Of a DNA stretch of 64,000 nt, positions 55,104-63,735 are shown piece by piece. The position numbers were made by a program, and so were the translations under genes. The DNA is from Desertivirga xinjiangensis (GTDB lineage Bacteria; Bacteroidota; Bacteroidia; Sphingobacteriales; Sphingobacteriaceae), in the NCBI RefSeq assembly GCF_024436435.1, contig NZ_JAFMZP010000001.1:186001-250000 (forward strand). The letters are read 5' to 3'. The first letter of the stretch is position 1, and each line of letters opens with the position of its first letter. The notes below the pieces were generated by a model that saw only the letters and a program-made list of their open reading frames with translations, was not told the DNA's origin and searched no databases.

Positions 55104-55721
55104 ATGGCAAAGTTAACAGGCGGAATATTTGGACAAGTATCCGGACAACTGGGCGGTTTAGTGTACTACTGTCTTGGGAAAACACAATATATACGGCGCT
55201 TGCCTGCTAAGAGCACTAAGGCTCCTACCGAAAAACAACTGTTCAGGCAGAATGGCTTTAAGCTTGTGTCTGCCCTGGTCAAACCTCTGGCAGAACTGCT
55301 AAAAATGCACTTTGCCGGAAGCTGGTACAGCACCACCATGAAGCTGAATCTCAAGGAAGCTCTTGTAGCTGAGGGGGCTGAAGCAAAGATAGATTACAGT
55401 AAAGTGCGCCTTAGCAAGGGTAAATTAACGGGAATATACATCCTTGAAAGCATTTTGCTTGAACCGGGGCAGCTGTTTGTGAAATGGCAGTCGTTCAGGT
55501 ATCGTACCAGGGGCAACGAAGTGGCAGTGATGCTGATGTATTGTCCGGACGGGAATCGCTGGCATTCTGCAATCACTAACTATTCCGTAGAAGACGGTAT
55601 GGGTGGGATGGTCATTCCCCGGTATATGTTGGGCAAAGAGCTGCATGGCTATATCTATTTCCTCGACCAGAAGTCGAGAGCTGTTTCAGATACCTGGTAC
55701 CTGGGGGCTTTTAATAAATGA
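55104..55721 (+). CDS. DUF6266-family protein (2)
   Basis: A 205-residue paralogue of the preceding gene: MAKLTGGIFGQVSGQLGGLV, then YYCLGKTQYIRRLPAKSTKA, with a beta-rich remainder (LLEPGQLFVKWQSFRYRTRG, GKELHGYIYFLDQKSRAVSD). The two share layout but differ widely in sequence, suggesting an old duplication. The 229-bp gap after it holds a GAGTC-AGA-GACTC palindrome near 55789 and other short palindromes, but no gene. Confidence 0.87.
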   Translation: MAKLTGGIFGQVSGQLGGLVYYCLGKTQYIRRLPAKSTKAPTEKQLFRQNGFKLVSALVKPLAELLKMHFAGSWYSTTMKLNLKEALVAEGAEAKIDYSKVRLSKGKLTGIYILESILLEPGQLFVKWQSFRYRTRGNEVAVMLMYCPDGNRWHSAITNYSVEDGMGGMVIPRYMLGKELHGYIYFLDQKSRAVSDTWYLGAFNK

Positions 55722-55950
55722 TTTTAGTAGTAGAGATTAATTAAACGACATTTTTCACCGGGGGTGTCCGGAAAGCTGTAGGTAACGAGTCAGAGACTCT
55801 CATTTATTGGTTAATCCTTAGTCCCCGGCACACTGAAGCCCAGGCTACAGACTAAGGACAGCGCCTGTAGAAATAAAAAGCTTGCTGGCACGCGTGTGCC
55901 CAACTTAACAAACAGAATTTTTTGGACGCCCTCTTTAAATCAAAATTATC

Positions 55951-56316
55951 ATGGAAACAATTAAACAATACCTGTTGCCGGTGATCCGGCTCAGGAAAGA
56001 ACACCTGGCTATTTTGATCAGCCTCCTGGTCTTCATTTATTATCCGGTTATCGCCAGGTACCTGGATGTTACTTCAGCACCTATAGATCCCGGGGCTCTC
56101 AGCGCAATTATCATAGCAGTAGCGGCTTTACTCATCTTTAAGGCCCTTACCTGGTGGCTCATCCGGACACTGTGGCCTGCTATGGCCATTTACTCAGAGT
56201 ACAGTTTCGAGCACAATTTTAATTCTTTAGCGCCATGTTGGAAAGTAAGTATCTATTTAAGTTTTTATTTGCTGGTGTTATTCTCTTTTGTATTGACGCT
56301 TTCAGCGCTGGTGTAG
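55951..56316 (+). CDS. Holin-like three-span membrane protein
   Basis: A 121-residue protein with three predicted spans: LAILISLLVFIYYPVIARYL, ALSAIIIAVAALLIFKALTW and SIYLSFYLLVLFSFVLTLSA, with basic residues flanking the first. The size and topology match class I holins. The peptidase gene begins inside this gene (82 bp overlap). Holin activity is inferred only from layout. Confidence 0.65.
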   Translation: METIKQYLLPVIRLRKEHLAILISLLVFIYYPVIARYLDVTSAPIDPGALSAIIIAVAALLIFKALTWWLIRTLWPAMAIYSEYSFEHNFNSLAPCWKVSIYLSFYLLVLFSFVLTLSALV

Positions 56317-56888
56317 AGAATCCCGGTACTGAGGTTTGGGAGCGGTTTTCTTTAGTGAGGACTGATCCTGTAGCAGACAGTCGTGAAACCCTCCGGAAGA
56401 TCTATACTGCTGAGATAGGGGTGCGGGAAAAGACAGGCCGGAACGATGGGGCCAGAGTGGAAGAGTATCTTAAATATGTGGATCTCTCCAAAGGTGAGCC
56501 GTATTGCGCCGCTTTTGCCTCATGGTGTATGGGCAAAGCCGGGATTCCTAACCCTCGCACCGGCTGGAGCCCTTCGCTTTTTCCGGCTGACAAAGTGGTG
56601 TGGGAAAGAAGCCGGAGTTTATCAGCTTCTCCTGGTCCAGCCGGTTTAACCGGACCCAAATATACACCTCAATCCGGCGATGTGTTTGGGATCTATTTCC
56701 CGGAAAAGAAACGAATAGCCCATGTTGGTTTTATTGAAAAATGGGACGATTCCTGGATCATCACAGTTGAAGCCAACACCAATTCAGCAGGCAGCCGCGA
56801 AGGCGACGGCGTGTACCGGAAACGCAGACTAACAGCCTCTATTTACAAGGTATCGTCTTTTATCACAACTAAATCTCAGCACTTATGA
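56235..56888 (+). CDS. Exported CHAP/NlpC-type peptidoglycan hydrolase
   Basis: A 217-residue protein with a signal peptide (KYLFKFLFAGVILFCIDAFS, likely cut after FSA), then a cysteine-peptidase core: Cys91 in GEPYCAAFASWCMGKAG and His163 in IAHVGFIEKWDDS, the Cys/His arrangement of CHAP amidases/endopeptidases; ANTNSAGSREGDGV near the end is typical. It would cut cell-wall peptides in the periplasm. It overlaps the membrane-protein gene by 82 bp and the next gene by 4 bp (ATGA). Confidence 0.85.
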   Translation: MLESKYLFKFLFAGVILFCIDAFSAGVENPGTEVWERFSLVRTDPVADSRETLRKIYTAEIGVREKTGRNDGARVEEYLKYVDLSKGEPYCAAFASWCMGKAGIPNPRTGWSPSLFPADKVVWERSRSLSASPGPAGLTGPKYTPQSGDVFGIYFPEKKRIAHVGFIEKWDDSWIITVEANTNSAGSREGDGVYRKRRLTASIYKVSSFITTKSQHL

Positions 56889-57460
56889 AACCAGGTGCCT
56901 CACAAATTATAGTATGCAGGATCTATTGTCCTGCTGCTATTATCCTCTTATTTATGATATCGTCTCAGCTTACAGCTTGCTCTTTAATTAAAAACCGAAC
57001 GCTTGCCAGAACAGATAGCCTACTGCTCAAGAAGGAGCAGTACATAGCTGAAGTAACCATAAAGCACAAGCAAACAGAAGTGCTAAATTCCGCTCATTCC
57101 GATTCTCTGAAAGACTCTTACTGGATCAGGATCATCCCCGAAGGGGAGTTTACTTATTCTCCCGGGAAGGGTTTTACCGGCAAAGGTAAATCACTTCAGA
57201 TCCGGGGTAATAAGGAAAACTGGTACTCTGCAGTCGCTTCCGCTGAAAAACTCTCAACCCTGGCATCAGATTCTACCTCCAATAGATCACTTCAATCAAG
57301 AGAAAAAGTAAAAACGAAAATGACCGAAAAAGCACAAGGCAAAGCGATGAGCTGGGGCATTGCTTTGGGAGTTATACTGGTATTGACCGTGGTTTTTATC
57401 TTCAGGAAGTCTGTGTTTGCAGGTAGAAGATTGGAAATCACAAAATGTGATATCCAATAA
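56885..57460 (+). CDS. Lipoprotein with C-terminal membrane segment (u-spanin-like)
   Basis: A 191-residue protein. A hydrophobic signal ends at lipobox LTAC (Cys32), giving an outer-membrane anchor, and a second strong span lies at about 157-173 (WGIALGVILVLTVVFIF) followed by basic residues. The intervening 120 residues are soluble. An outer-membrane lipid anchor plus inner-membrane C-terminal span is the topology of unimolecular spanins, which fuse the two membranes in phage lysis. Translationally coupled to the peptidase. The role is inferred from topology and order. Confidence 0.7.
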   Translation: MKPGASQIIVCRIYCPAAIILLFMISSQLTACSLIKNRTLARTDSLLLKKEQYIAEVTIKHKQTEVLNSAHSDSLKDSYWIRIIPEGEFTYSPGKGFTGKGKSLQIRGNKENWYSAVASAEKLSTLASDSTSNRSLQSREKVKTKMTEKAQGKAMSWGIALGVILVLTVVFIFRKSVFAGRRLEITKCDIQ

Positions 57461-57488
57461 AGAAAAGATGGGCTTACGAAAGTTCTTT

Positions 57489-57580
57489 GCTCTTCGGAAC
57501 TTGCAGCTTTGCTTTTGGGAACTTTTTTGCTCTTCGGAACTTGCAGTTCCGAAGCCCTATCATAGGATCTGTGATCCGCT
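57489..57580. repeat. Composite palindromic repeat, copy B
   Basis: CTTCGGAACT-TGC-AGTTCCGAAG (57532-57554) followed by GGATC-TGT-GATCC (57565-57577) and CGCT. A partial first unit (TCTTCGGAACTTGCAG) lies at about 57491. Matches copies at 9350 and 63736. Confidence 0.85.
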
Positions 57581-57676
57581 TGCTATCCTGAGCAATGTAT
57601 GCAGTATCACCAGGAGCCCCTAATCACCGAAGCCATCTCCTATTCCGCGGTTTCCGCTTTTTTATAACTTTGAAAG

Positions 57677-58204
57677 ATGGAAAGCTTTTCTTTACCCTCT
57701 GATACAGTTCAGATTACTAAGCCAACGCATATCAAAGTCAGCTTGAAGAAAGGTGATCATTATTATATCATTACTTTTCCTCCGGGAAGATTCGCGCTGT
57801 ATACTATTCTGGTTTCAGCTGTTGGCCTTTTTAACATTGCGGCAGCGCTTTATGTCTACCTTGAAACCAACGGCTTCCTTGCTGCCTTATTCCTTCTGTT
57901 GTTTGGTGCTGCCCTGCTTATGGGAGGAGTCTATTTCATCTTTTATAATGAAACGCTGGTTATCAGTGCTGAAAAAATTGTACAAACCGGATCCATATTT
58001 AAACGTAAAAAAGAACGTTTAAGAGCTTTTGGTGACTGGCAGGACACCAAAGGAATTTATTCTGATGTAAACCACACCAGTACCATTTGCCTGTATTTTC
58101 GCAATCAAAGCAATCTGATCCTTGATTGTCGTCATGATAAAAAATTGCAATACTGGCTGATTTACGAATTACAAAAAATAAAGGCAAAATTGTCTGCTGA
58201 GTAA
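57677..58204 (+). CDS. Two-span membrane protein, 175 aa
   Basis: A 175-residue protein with two adjacent spans (YTILVSAVGLFNIAAALYVY, FLAALFLLLFGAALLMGGVY). The part after the spans (YNETLVISAEKIVQTGSIFK, IYSDVNHTSTICLYFRNQSN) looks like a PH-like (bPH/YdbT-type) beta domain. Function unknown; the family tends to sit in membranes and respond to lipid. It is 16 bp before the reductase gene. Confidence 0.72.
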   Translation: MESFSLPSDTVQITKPTHIKVSLKKGDHYYIITFPPGRFALYTILVSAVGLFNIAAALYVYLETNGFLAALFLLLFGAALLMGGVYFIFYNETLVISAEKIVQTGSIFKRKKERLRAFGDWQDTKGIYSDVNHTSTICLYFRNQSNLILDCRHDKKLQYWLIYELQKIKAKLSAE

Positions 58205-58219
58205 CCAAATAAATCGCAT

Positions 58220-58783
58220 ATGAGAAAAATTATCCAAATTGTCCATACCTCTATTGATGGTTTTGTAGCAGGTCCGAATGGGGAACTCGACTGGTTTGAA
58301 AATGCAGGGGAGCATCTCCAGTTTGTCAACGAACTTGTGGAAAGCTCGGATACTACCTTATTTGGCAGAACTACTTTTGAAATGTTCAATAGTTACTGGC
58401 CACTGGCTAAGGACGATGTAAATTCTTCAGCTACTGAAGTTAAGTTTGCCACATGGTACGACGGCGCAAAAAAGATCGTGCTTTCCAGATCCCTGGAAAG
58501 TGTAACTACCGAAAATACTACGGTAATCAACCATGCGGTACCAGAGACGCTGCAGGAAATAAAGAGCGGAGAGGGGAAGGACATTGTCCTTTTCGGGAGT
58601 CCCGCTGTTGGCCAATTGCTGACCGATCTCAACCTGATTGACGAATATTGGATTTTTATAAACCCCGTCTTCTTCAGATCCGGAATTCCCCTGTTTTCAG
58701 CAAGTGGCAAAAAGACAAGGCTTCAGCTGATAGATACAAAGGTAATATCGAATGGGGAAGTTGCACTGCATTACAGTCTATGA
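58220..58783 (+). CDS. RibD-C/dihydrofolate-reductase-like protein
   Basis: A 187-residue protein of the RibD C-terminal family: KIIQIVHTSIDGFVAGPNGE, LFGRTTFEMFNSYW, KIVLSRSLESV and DIVLFGSPAVGQLLTDLNLI, with DEYWIFINPVF. It binds NADPH in the family; the substrate is not known and such stand-alone forms are not classical DHFR. It stands after the membrane protein and before a convergent Crp/Fnr gene. Confidence 0.9.
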   Translation: MRKIIQIVHTSIDGFVAGPNGELDWFENAGEHLQFVNELVESSDTTLFGRTTFEMFNSYWPLAKDDVNSSATEVKFATWYDGAKKIVLSRSLESVTTENTTVINHAVPETLQEIKSGEGKDIVLFGSPAVGQLLTDLNLIDEYWIFINPVFFRSGIPLFSASGKKTRLQLIDTKVISNGEVALHYSL

Positions 58784-58867
58784 AAGAATGATCCCTCATG
58801 AGGGCTATACTTGTCCGGACCCGGATTAGGAAGGTTCTTTCAATTATAAAGGTTTGTTCAAAGGCAT

Positions 58868-59434
58868 TTATTTGCCTGCCCTTTTCCGGTAGCGGCTCAA
58901 TGTCTCCCTGGTGATGCCCAGGTAACTGGCTATATACTGTAATGGTACCCTTTTAAAAATAGTGGGATGCCCGGCAATCAGGGCCTTAAATCGCGTTTCG
59001 GGAAGGTCTTTCAGAAATGAGCCTTCACGCTTTTCGGCCCTGACTATTTGCTCCTGAAGGATGATACGAGAAAGCTGCTGCCAAACCGGATACCTCTCAC
59101 AAAGACTGAGCACATCCTCGTACTGCATTTCCAGGATCTCCGTGTCTTCCATTGCCTGGATAAAAATGGAGGATGGCTCCTGGGAGAACAGGCTACCGAA
59201 AGAACAGATCAAACCGTTTTCCAGGAGGAAGTCTTTGCAAACCTGCCGGTCTTCTAACTGATAATAGTACCGTACGCTGCCTTTTTCAATGAACGCAAGA
59301 GATTCGCACTGGTCGCCCTCATGCAAAAAATGCTCATTCTTTTTCAGCAGTCTCCTTTTGACTATGCTCTCCAGCGCCTGTTTCTCCTCGGGCGAGGGGC
59401 CAATCAATTTTTCTATATTATAAAGTACCCTCAT
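58868..59434 (-). CDS. Crp/Fnr-family regulator
   Basis: A 188-residue protein with a cyclic-nucleotide-binding-like fold (NEHFLHEGDQCESLAFIEKG, then LICSFGSLFSQEPSSIFIQA) and a C-terminal helix-turn-helix (RVPLQYIASYLGITRETLSR). The typical Arg of the cAMP-binding cassette is missing, so it may sense something else. It lies 165 bp downstream of the amidohydrolase gene on the same strand. Confidence 0.9.
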   Translation of the reverse strand: MRVLYNIEKLIGPSPEEKQALESIVKRRLLKKNEHFLHEGDQCESLAFIEKGSVRYYYQLEDRQVCKDFLLENGLICSFGSLFSQEPSSIFIQAMEDTEILEMQYEDVLSLCERYPVWQQLSRIILQEQIVRAEKREGSFLKDLPETRFKALIAGHPTIFKRVPLQYIASYLGITRETLSRYRKRAGK

Positions 59435-59599
59435 GTAGCTTCTTCATGTCAAATTGCTCAATACGATATGACAGATTAGGGCCGTTTGCTTCCAGCCAAA
59501 AAATCAATGCATCCGGAGCGGGCAACCATGCTTTACATTTTCGAAAGTAGCGTTATTTTTTTGTTTTTATTTCTGGATATTAAGTGTGAATGTCCAACC

Positions 59600-60967
59600 T
59601 TACCCAGAGTGGATACCTGCAATTAATGCTTTTTCATAAACGTAAGTGGACGTACGCTTTGCTGCCGACCGCAAGGCTTGTAGGTCAGGGTGCAATAGCT
59701 TTCCGGCACGTTTGAGCGCTTTTCCCGCTACGAATACCGAATCAATATTGGCTGAGCTGCACTGCGAAACAAGTGCATTGACAGGATTGCCAAATACAGG
59801 CGTGATGTTCAGCAAATCAGTACGCAAAAGAATAAGATCAGCTTGTTTTCCCGGGATCAGAGAACCTGTCTTTTTATCTAATTTCAGGGCTTTAGCGCCG
59901 TTTGAAGTCGCCCAGCTCAGTGCGTCGGCAGCAGTCAGGCTGGTAGTTTGCGGCATCTCTCCCGCATCCAGCGACTGTTGGTTAACTAAGGAACGTTCAG
60001 TTTGTAAGGCTACACGCATTTGAGTAAACAGATCGCCGCCCACGCCTGTCACTACATCTACGCCCAAAGCTGGCGCAATTCCAGCCGCAATGGCTTTGCC
60101 CGTCGCCGGAAAACCTAAGCCCATCTGCATCTCCACTTCCGGCGTTACCGATACGGAACATCCATTATCCGCCAGCAACTTAAAGTCATCAGATATTAGC
60201 AGGTTGCAGTGTGCAAAATTCATATCCGGGCCTAATAGATTCGCTATTGCCAGCTGCTGTACCGCCTTGTATTTATCGGCAAACGTACCGCAGCCCGCGT
60301 GCATTGAAATGGGCAGTTCATATTTACGTGCCAGCTCTATATCCTGTTTTGCTACATCAAATAACGAATATTCAGGGCCACGAATAGCTAGAGCAGGGGT
60401 AACTAATTGATCTGTGCTGTTAAAGTGTTCTTTTAATATGCGCTCAATATCCAGGGGATGGGGACGGGGGCTTTCATAAAACCATTCCCAAACCGAGGTG
60501 CCCGGTGTTCCATAGCCAAATACGGCCCGGATACCTGCATCTTTCAAACCATTAATTGCAGCGTCCGCGTGTGCAGGACTGTTCATAATGTGCGACCAGT
60601 CCATTACCGTAGTGATGCCATTTTCCAGTGCTTCCAGGGCACCTAACAGGTTGGCTGTATAAACATCTTCTGCGCGGAAAGCCGGTGCGAGAGTACCCAA
60701 CACCTGCTGCAAATATTCAATCAGCGAAAAATTGGCTGCCGCACCACGGAGCACGCTTTCCCAGACGTGCCGGTGAGTATCAATAAGACCGGGCATCACG
60801 ATCATCTCCGATGCATCAATCACTTCTGCATCATCTACTGTTATGTTTTTGCCTATAGCAGTGATCTGGTCGCCGGTGATCAGCAGATCGGTATGCTGAA
60901 ATATGTTTTGTTTTTCATCCTGAGTGATGATCGTGCCGGCTTTTATGAGGGTTTTTTTATTGTTCAT
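59600..60967 (-). CDS. Amidohydrolase (cytosine-deaminase/TRZ-ATZ type)
   Basis: A 455-residue metal-dependent amidohydrolase. Metal ligands are seen in GLIDTHRHVWESVLRG, MHAGCGTF and a later His/Asp pair around NFAHCNLL and ALGVDVVTGVGGD. The last 60 residues form the small beta domain. The first metal motif reads HRH, a conservative variant of HxH. It may deaminate a nucleobase or chlorohydrolase-type substrate. The two genes transcribed before it, encoding a small protein and a cupin, may belong to the same transcription unit. Confidence 0.9.
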   Translation of the reverse strand: MNNKKTLIKAGTIITQDEKQNIFQHTDLLITGDQITAIGKNITVDDAEVIDASEMIVMPGLIDTHRHVWESVLRGAAANFSLIEYLQQVLGTLAPAFRAEDVYTANLLGALEALENGITTVMDWSHIMNSPAHADAAINGLKDAGIRAVFGYGTPGTSVWEWFYESPRPHPLDIERILKEHFNSTDQLVTPALAIRGPEYSLFDVAKQDIELARKYELPISMHAGCGTFADKYKAVQQLAIANLLGPDMNFAHCNLLISDDFKLLADNGCSVSVTPEVEMQMGLGFPATGKAIAAGIAPALGVDVVTGVGGDLFTQMRVALQTERSLVNQQSLDAGEMPQTTSLTAADALSWATSNGAKALKLDKKTGSLIPGKQADLILLRTDLLNITPVFGNPVNALVSQCSSANIDSVFVAGKALKRAGKLLHPDLQALRSAAKRTSTYVYEKALIAGIHSG

Positions 60968-61074
60968 TTTTCAAAGGGTTAATGAGGATTTTCTTGCATT
61001 CATTTTCAAAATTATGGGCATAACGATGCTTGCTGAATCCTAAGGATCAGTTTTGATTGAAGTGTTTGGTGAAA

Positions 61075-61509
61075 TTACATTGTCTTGTATTTTTCTGTCA
61101 GCCAGTTTTCTGCTGCGGCGAGGGTTTCGAAAAGCACAGTGGTAACCTGCCGGGAATCTTGTTTTTTAAGCGCTACCGACGACATCTTTGAAAACAGATC
61201 GGGCGAGGTAACGCTCAGGTTATATCGTAAACCGCATTGGTAGCAAAATGGCCACATCTCATCCCTGATCCAGTCTACCACACCCATCCAGGCGCCTTGT
61301 ATCTCTTTAGTGTCGTGCACATGAAACCGGCACTGCTTAGCCTGACCTTCATTTTTTTGCCATTGCATCATCGCTGTTGATGCATGCTTCACTTCCTCTT
61401 CCGTAGAAAAACCTATCCATTTCATGAGTAAATAATTTTTAATAGGCTCGTAACTTAATACGGCATAAACGTCTACTGCCTGGTTCCTGAATTTTTCTAC
61501 AGTGGTCAC
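61075..61509 (-). CDS. Small conserved protein, STAS-like
   Basis: A 144-residue soluble protein (KNYLLMKWIGFSTEEEVKHA, FHVHDTKEIQGAWMGVVDWI) with an alternating beta-alpha pattern resembling SpoIIAA/STAS-like proteins. Conservative His and Cys residues (WPFCYQCGLR) might bind metal. It lies between the cupin and amidohydrolase genes on the same strand. Function unknown. Confidence 0.6.
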   Translation of the reverse strand: MTTVEKFRNQAVDVYAVLSYEPIKNYLLMKWIGFSTEEEVKHASTAMMQWQKNEGQAKQCRFHVHDTKEIQGAWMGVVDWIRDEMWPFCYQCGLRYNLSVTSPDLFSKMSSVALKKQDSRQVTTVLFETLAAAENWLTEKYKTM

Positions 61510-61539
61510 GGTTATTGAATGATTGACTAAATTAAGAAA

Positions 61540-62016
61540 TTACAAATGAAAGGTGATGCCATATTCCGGCGCCAGTGCAATCGCCTTTGCGGCATCAAGT
61601 TTAGCAAGATCGGGCGCCACATTCAGATCGGGAATGTCAGCAGCTAATGTTACAGCCTTACCAACTGCGCGGAAATAATCTTCCAGTTTGCCCGGGTTAG
61701 TCATGGTTAACAATTTGCCCGCACAATTGCCGGTATTCCGGTACGTATGCAAATCGTTCGATGGTACGTGGATCACACTGCCTGGTTGCGCCGGAATCAT
61801 TGCGCCATTCAGCATAAATTCAAATTCACCTTCCAATACGTAAAATACTTCTTCATCTGTGTGGCTATGCGGAGGGGGGCCGGCCAGCGGAGGTACGGTT
61901 TCTTCCCAAACAGAGTACTTTCCGCCGGTAGCCGATTTAGGAATTAAAAATGTGATAAGAATGGAGAGGACCACAAGCTGCTCGCGATTCTCTTTAAAGT
62001 GATTGACTTTATTCAT
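61540..62016 (-). CDS. Cupin-domain protein
   Basis: A 158-residue protein (start MNKVNHFKENREQ at 62016; an upstream ATG eight codons out is possible). The single cupin has metal-type motifs PPHSHTDEEVFYVLEGEFEF and GSVIHVPSNDLHTYRNTGN, with His and Glu placed for metal binding. It is the first gene of a run of three minus-strand genes ending with the amidohydrolase. Substrate unknown. Confidence 0.87.
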   Translation of the reverse strand: MNKVNHFKENREQLVVLSILITFLIPKSATGGKYSVWEETVPPLAGPPPHSHTDEEVFYVLEGEFEFMLNGAMIPAQPGSVIHVPSNDLHTYRNTGNCAGKLLTMTNPGKLEDYFRAVGKAVTLAADIPDLNVAPDLAKLDAAKAIALAPEYGITFHL

Positions 62017-62132
62017 GTACTCTGTGTTTTGATAGCACAAAGTAACGTTGAGCAGACGCTTTGGGCATTTGATTCAAATCAAATTCAGAAATTTATATTC
62101 AGAAGCATATAGTTCCTCAAAATGAACGGGCG

Positions 62133-62166
62133 TTATATGTTCTTGCATATAAATTTATTATTTTTG
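62133..62166 (+). promoter_or_regulatory. hip operon operator and -7 box
   Basis: Inverted repeat TTATATG-N6-CATATAA (62133-62152), with further GCATATA motifs at 62105 and 62185, lies just upstream of hipB. TATTTTTG at 62159-62166 matches the TAnnTTTG -7 box. HipB-type proteins bind such repeats near their promoters, so autoregulation is likely; the -33 element was not found at the standard distance. Confidence 0.45.
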
Positions 62167-62194
62167 CCTAAATTCGTTGCGAAAGCATATAATT

Positions 62195-62413
62195 ATGATA
62201 AGGCTAGCAGATTTTGTAAAACAGAAACGAAAGGAAGTCAATCTTACACAGGAAGAGTTTGCTGAGCGTGCAGGTGTAGCACTCACTGTTATCCGAAAGA
62301 TAGAGCAAGGCAAAGAAAACCTTAATCTGGAAAAGGTAAACCAGATCCTGAAAATGTTTGGGCACACCCTGGCACCAGTCAATTCCAGAGAATTCTTTAG
62401 CACCAACACGTAA
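62195..62413 (+). CDS. hipB: HipB-type XRE antitoxin
   Basis: A 72-residue XRE protein (MIRLADFVKQKRKEVNLTQE, EFAERAGVALTVIRKIEQGK, VNQILKMFGHTLAPVNSREF). Start at 62195 gives a compact HTH; the ATG at 62177 would add six residues. It is followed after 6 bp by the HipS-like gene, then by the HipT-like kinase. In three-part HipBST systems HipB only binds DNA and the complex. Confidence 0.88.
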   Translation: MIRLADFVKQKRKEVNLTQEEFAERAGVALTVIRKIEQGKENLNLEKVNQILKMFGHTLAPVNSREFFSTNT

Positions 62414-62419
62414 AGGCTT

Positions 62420-62752
62420 ATGAGAAAGGCTGTCATATATTATAAAGATCTTAGAGCGGGAACGCTGACTGAAACCGATGAGGGTGAATATATTTTTCAA
62501 TATGAGGATGAGTATATCAAGGGATATCCGAACCAGTTTCTGTCGTTTACGATGCCTGTAACAAAAAAGCCTCATACAGACAAACGTTTGTTTCCTTTTT
62601 TTGAAGGGCTGATTCCCGAAGGCTGGTTATTAGATATAGCTTCAAAAAATTGGAAAATAAATCAGAACGACCGCATGGGTCTGCTTTTGGTTTGCTGCCG
62701 AAACTGTATCGGTGCTGTAAGTGTTCAAGCAATATCGCAAGCAGATGAGTAA
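62420..62752 (+). CDS. hipS: HipS-like protein (HipA N-terminal subdomain)
   Basis: A 110-residue stand-alone version of the N-terminal subdomain of HipA: AVIYYKDLRAGTLTETDEGE, PVTKKPHTDKRLFPFFEGLI, PEGWLLDIASKNW. In E. coli HipBST this small protein is the true antitoxin of the kinase. Its stop overlaps the kinase start (ATGAGTAA), so the two are translated together. The end (LLLVCCRNCIGAVSVQAISQ) still carries the Gly-rich tail of the subdomain. Confidence 0.85.
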   Translation: MRKAVIYYKDLRAGTLTETDEGEYIFQYEDEYIKGYPNQFLSFTMPVTKKPHTDKRLFPFFEGLIPEGWLLDIASKNWKINQNDRMGLLLVCCRNCIGAVSVQAISQADE

Positions 62753-63713
62753 CAGAAAATGTCTGTACTGTTATAGCGCATTGGAGGAAAATACGGCAGG
62801 TGATTTCCACGAACAATGCTGCCTCGACTTCTTTGGGACTAAACAACAGCCCTTGTTTGAACATTCCCGTGAGCAGATGACTGAACTGGCAAAGAATGTT
62901 GTGGAAAGAAGTATCGCTGTTCCTGGTGTACAGCCTAAACTTTCCCTGTCACTAGTAAATAATGTCCTTCAGGATGGGAACAAAGGACGTTTGACCATTG
63001 TTGGTACTTTGGGTGGTAATTATATTTTCAAACCACCATCGGATTATTTTCCGGAGATGCCTGAAAATGAACATGTCACGATGCGCATTGCTGAGGCCTT
63101 TGGGATAAATGTTGTCAAATCGAGCTTAATCCGGCTGAAATCCGGAGAACTATCCTACATTACCAAACGGATAGACAGAACCGATGCCGGAGAAAAAATA
63201 CATATGCTGGACATGTTCCAGATTACGGAAGCTTTTGATAAATATAAAAGTTCAATGGAAAAGATTGGCAAGGCACTCAATGAGTATTCAGACAATACAC
63301 TGCTTGACAAAGTCTATTTCCTGGAATTGGCCGTTTTCAGCTTCCTGACCGGAAACAACGATATGCACCTGAAAAATTTCTCGATGATAAATAGGGGAGA
63401 CAGATGGACCTTGGCTCCAGCCTATGATCTGCTGAATGTGGCGATAGTAAATCCAGAAGATACTGAGGAACTGGCCTTAACGTTGGAAGGGAAAAAAAGA
63501 AAGTTGCAATGGCAGCATTTTGAAAGATTAGGTACGACGCTGGGGCTGAACAAAAAACAGATCAACGGTATTGCAAAGCGTTTTCAGAAAAACAAGGTGC
63601 TTGCTTTTGAATGGATTAACAATTCATTTTTGTCTGAAGAATACAAGGAGAAGTACAGATGTTTGTTGGAGGAGAGATATGCGAGAATTGAAACTTCCGG
63701 TAATTACAGGTGA
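62745..63713 (+). CDS. hipT: HipT-like Ser/Thr kinase toxin
   Basis: A 322-residue HipA-like kinase without the N-terminal subdomain. It has the Gly-rich loop with regulatory Ser-like region SIAVPGVQPKLSLSL (56-70), the catalytic NNDMHLKNF (204-212) and the metal Asp in APAYDLLN (Asp228). HipT kinases phosphorylate tryptophanyl-tRNA synthetase in E. coli. Unusual here is a short Cys-rich head (CLYCYSALEE, HEQCC), like a zinc ribbon, absent from E. coli HipT. Start MSNRKCLYC at 62745 is preferred because it overlaps hipS by 8 bp; an upstream ATG at 62721 lies inside hipS. Confidence 0.9.
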   Translation: MSNRKCLYCYSALEENTAGDFHEQCCLDFFGTKQQPLFEHSREQMTELAKNVVERSIAVPGVQPKLSLSLVNNVLQDGNKGRLTIVGTLGGNYIFKPPSDYFPEMPENEHVTMRIAEAFGINVVKSSLIRLKSGELSYITKRIDRTDAGEKIHMLDMFQITEAFDKYKSSMEKIGKALNEYSDNTLLDKVYFLELAVFSFLTGNNDMHLKNFSMINRGDRWTLAPAYDLLNVAIVNPEDTEELALTLEGKKRKLQWQHFERLGTTLGLNKKQINGIAKRFQKNKVLAFEWINNSFLSEEYKEKYRCLLEERYARIETSGNYR

Positions 63714-63735
63714 GGATAATAAAGTTTCCTTTATG

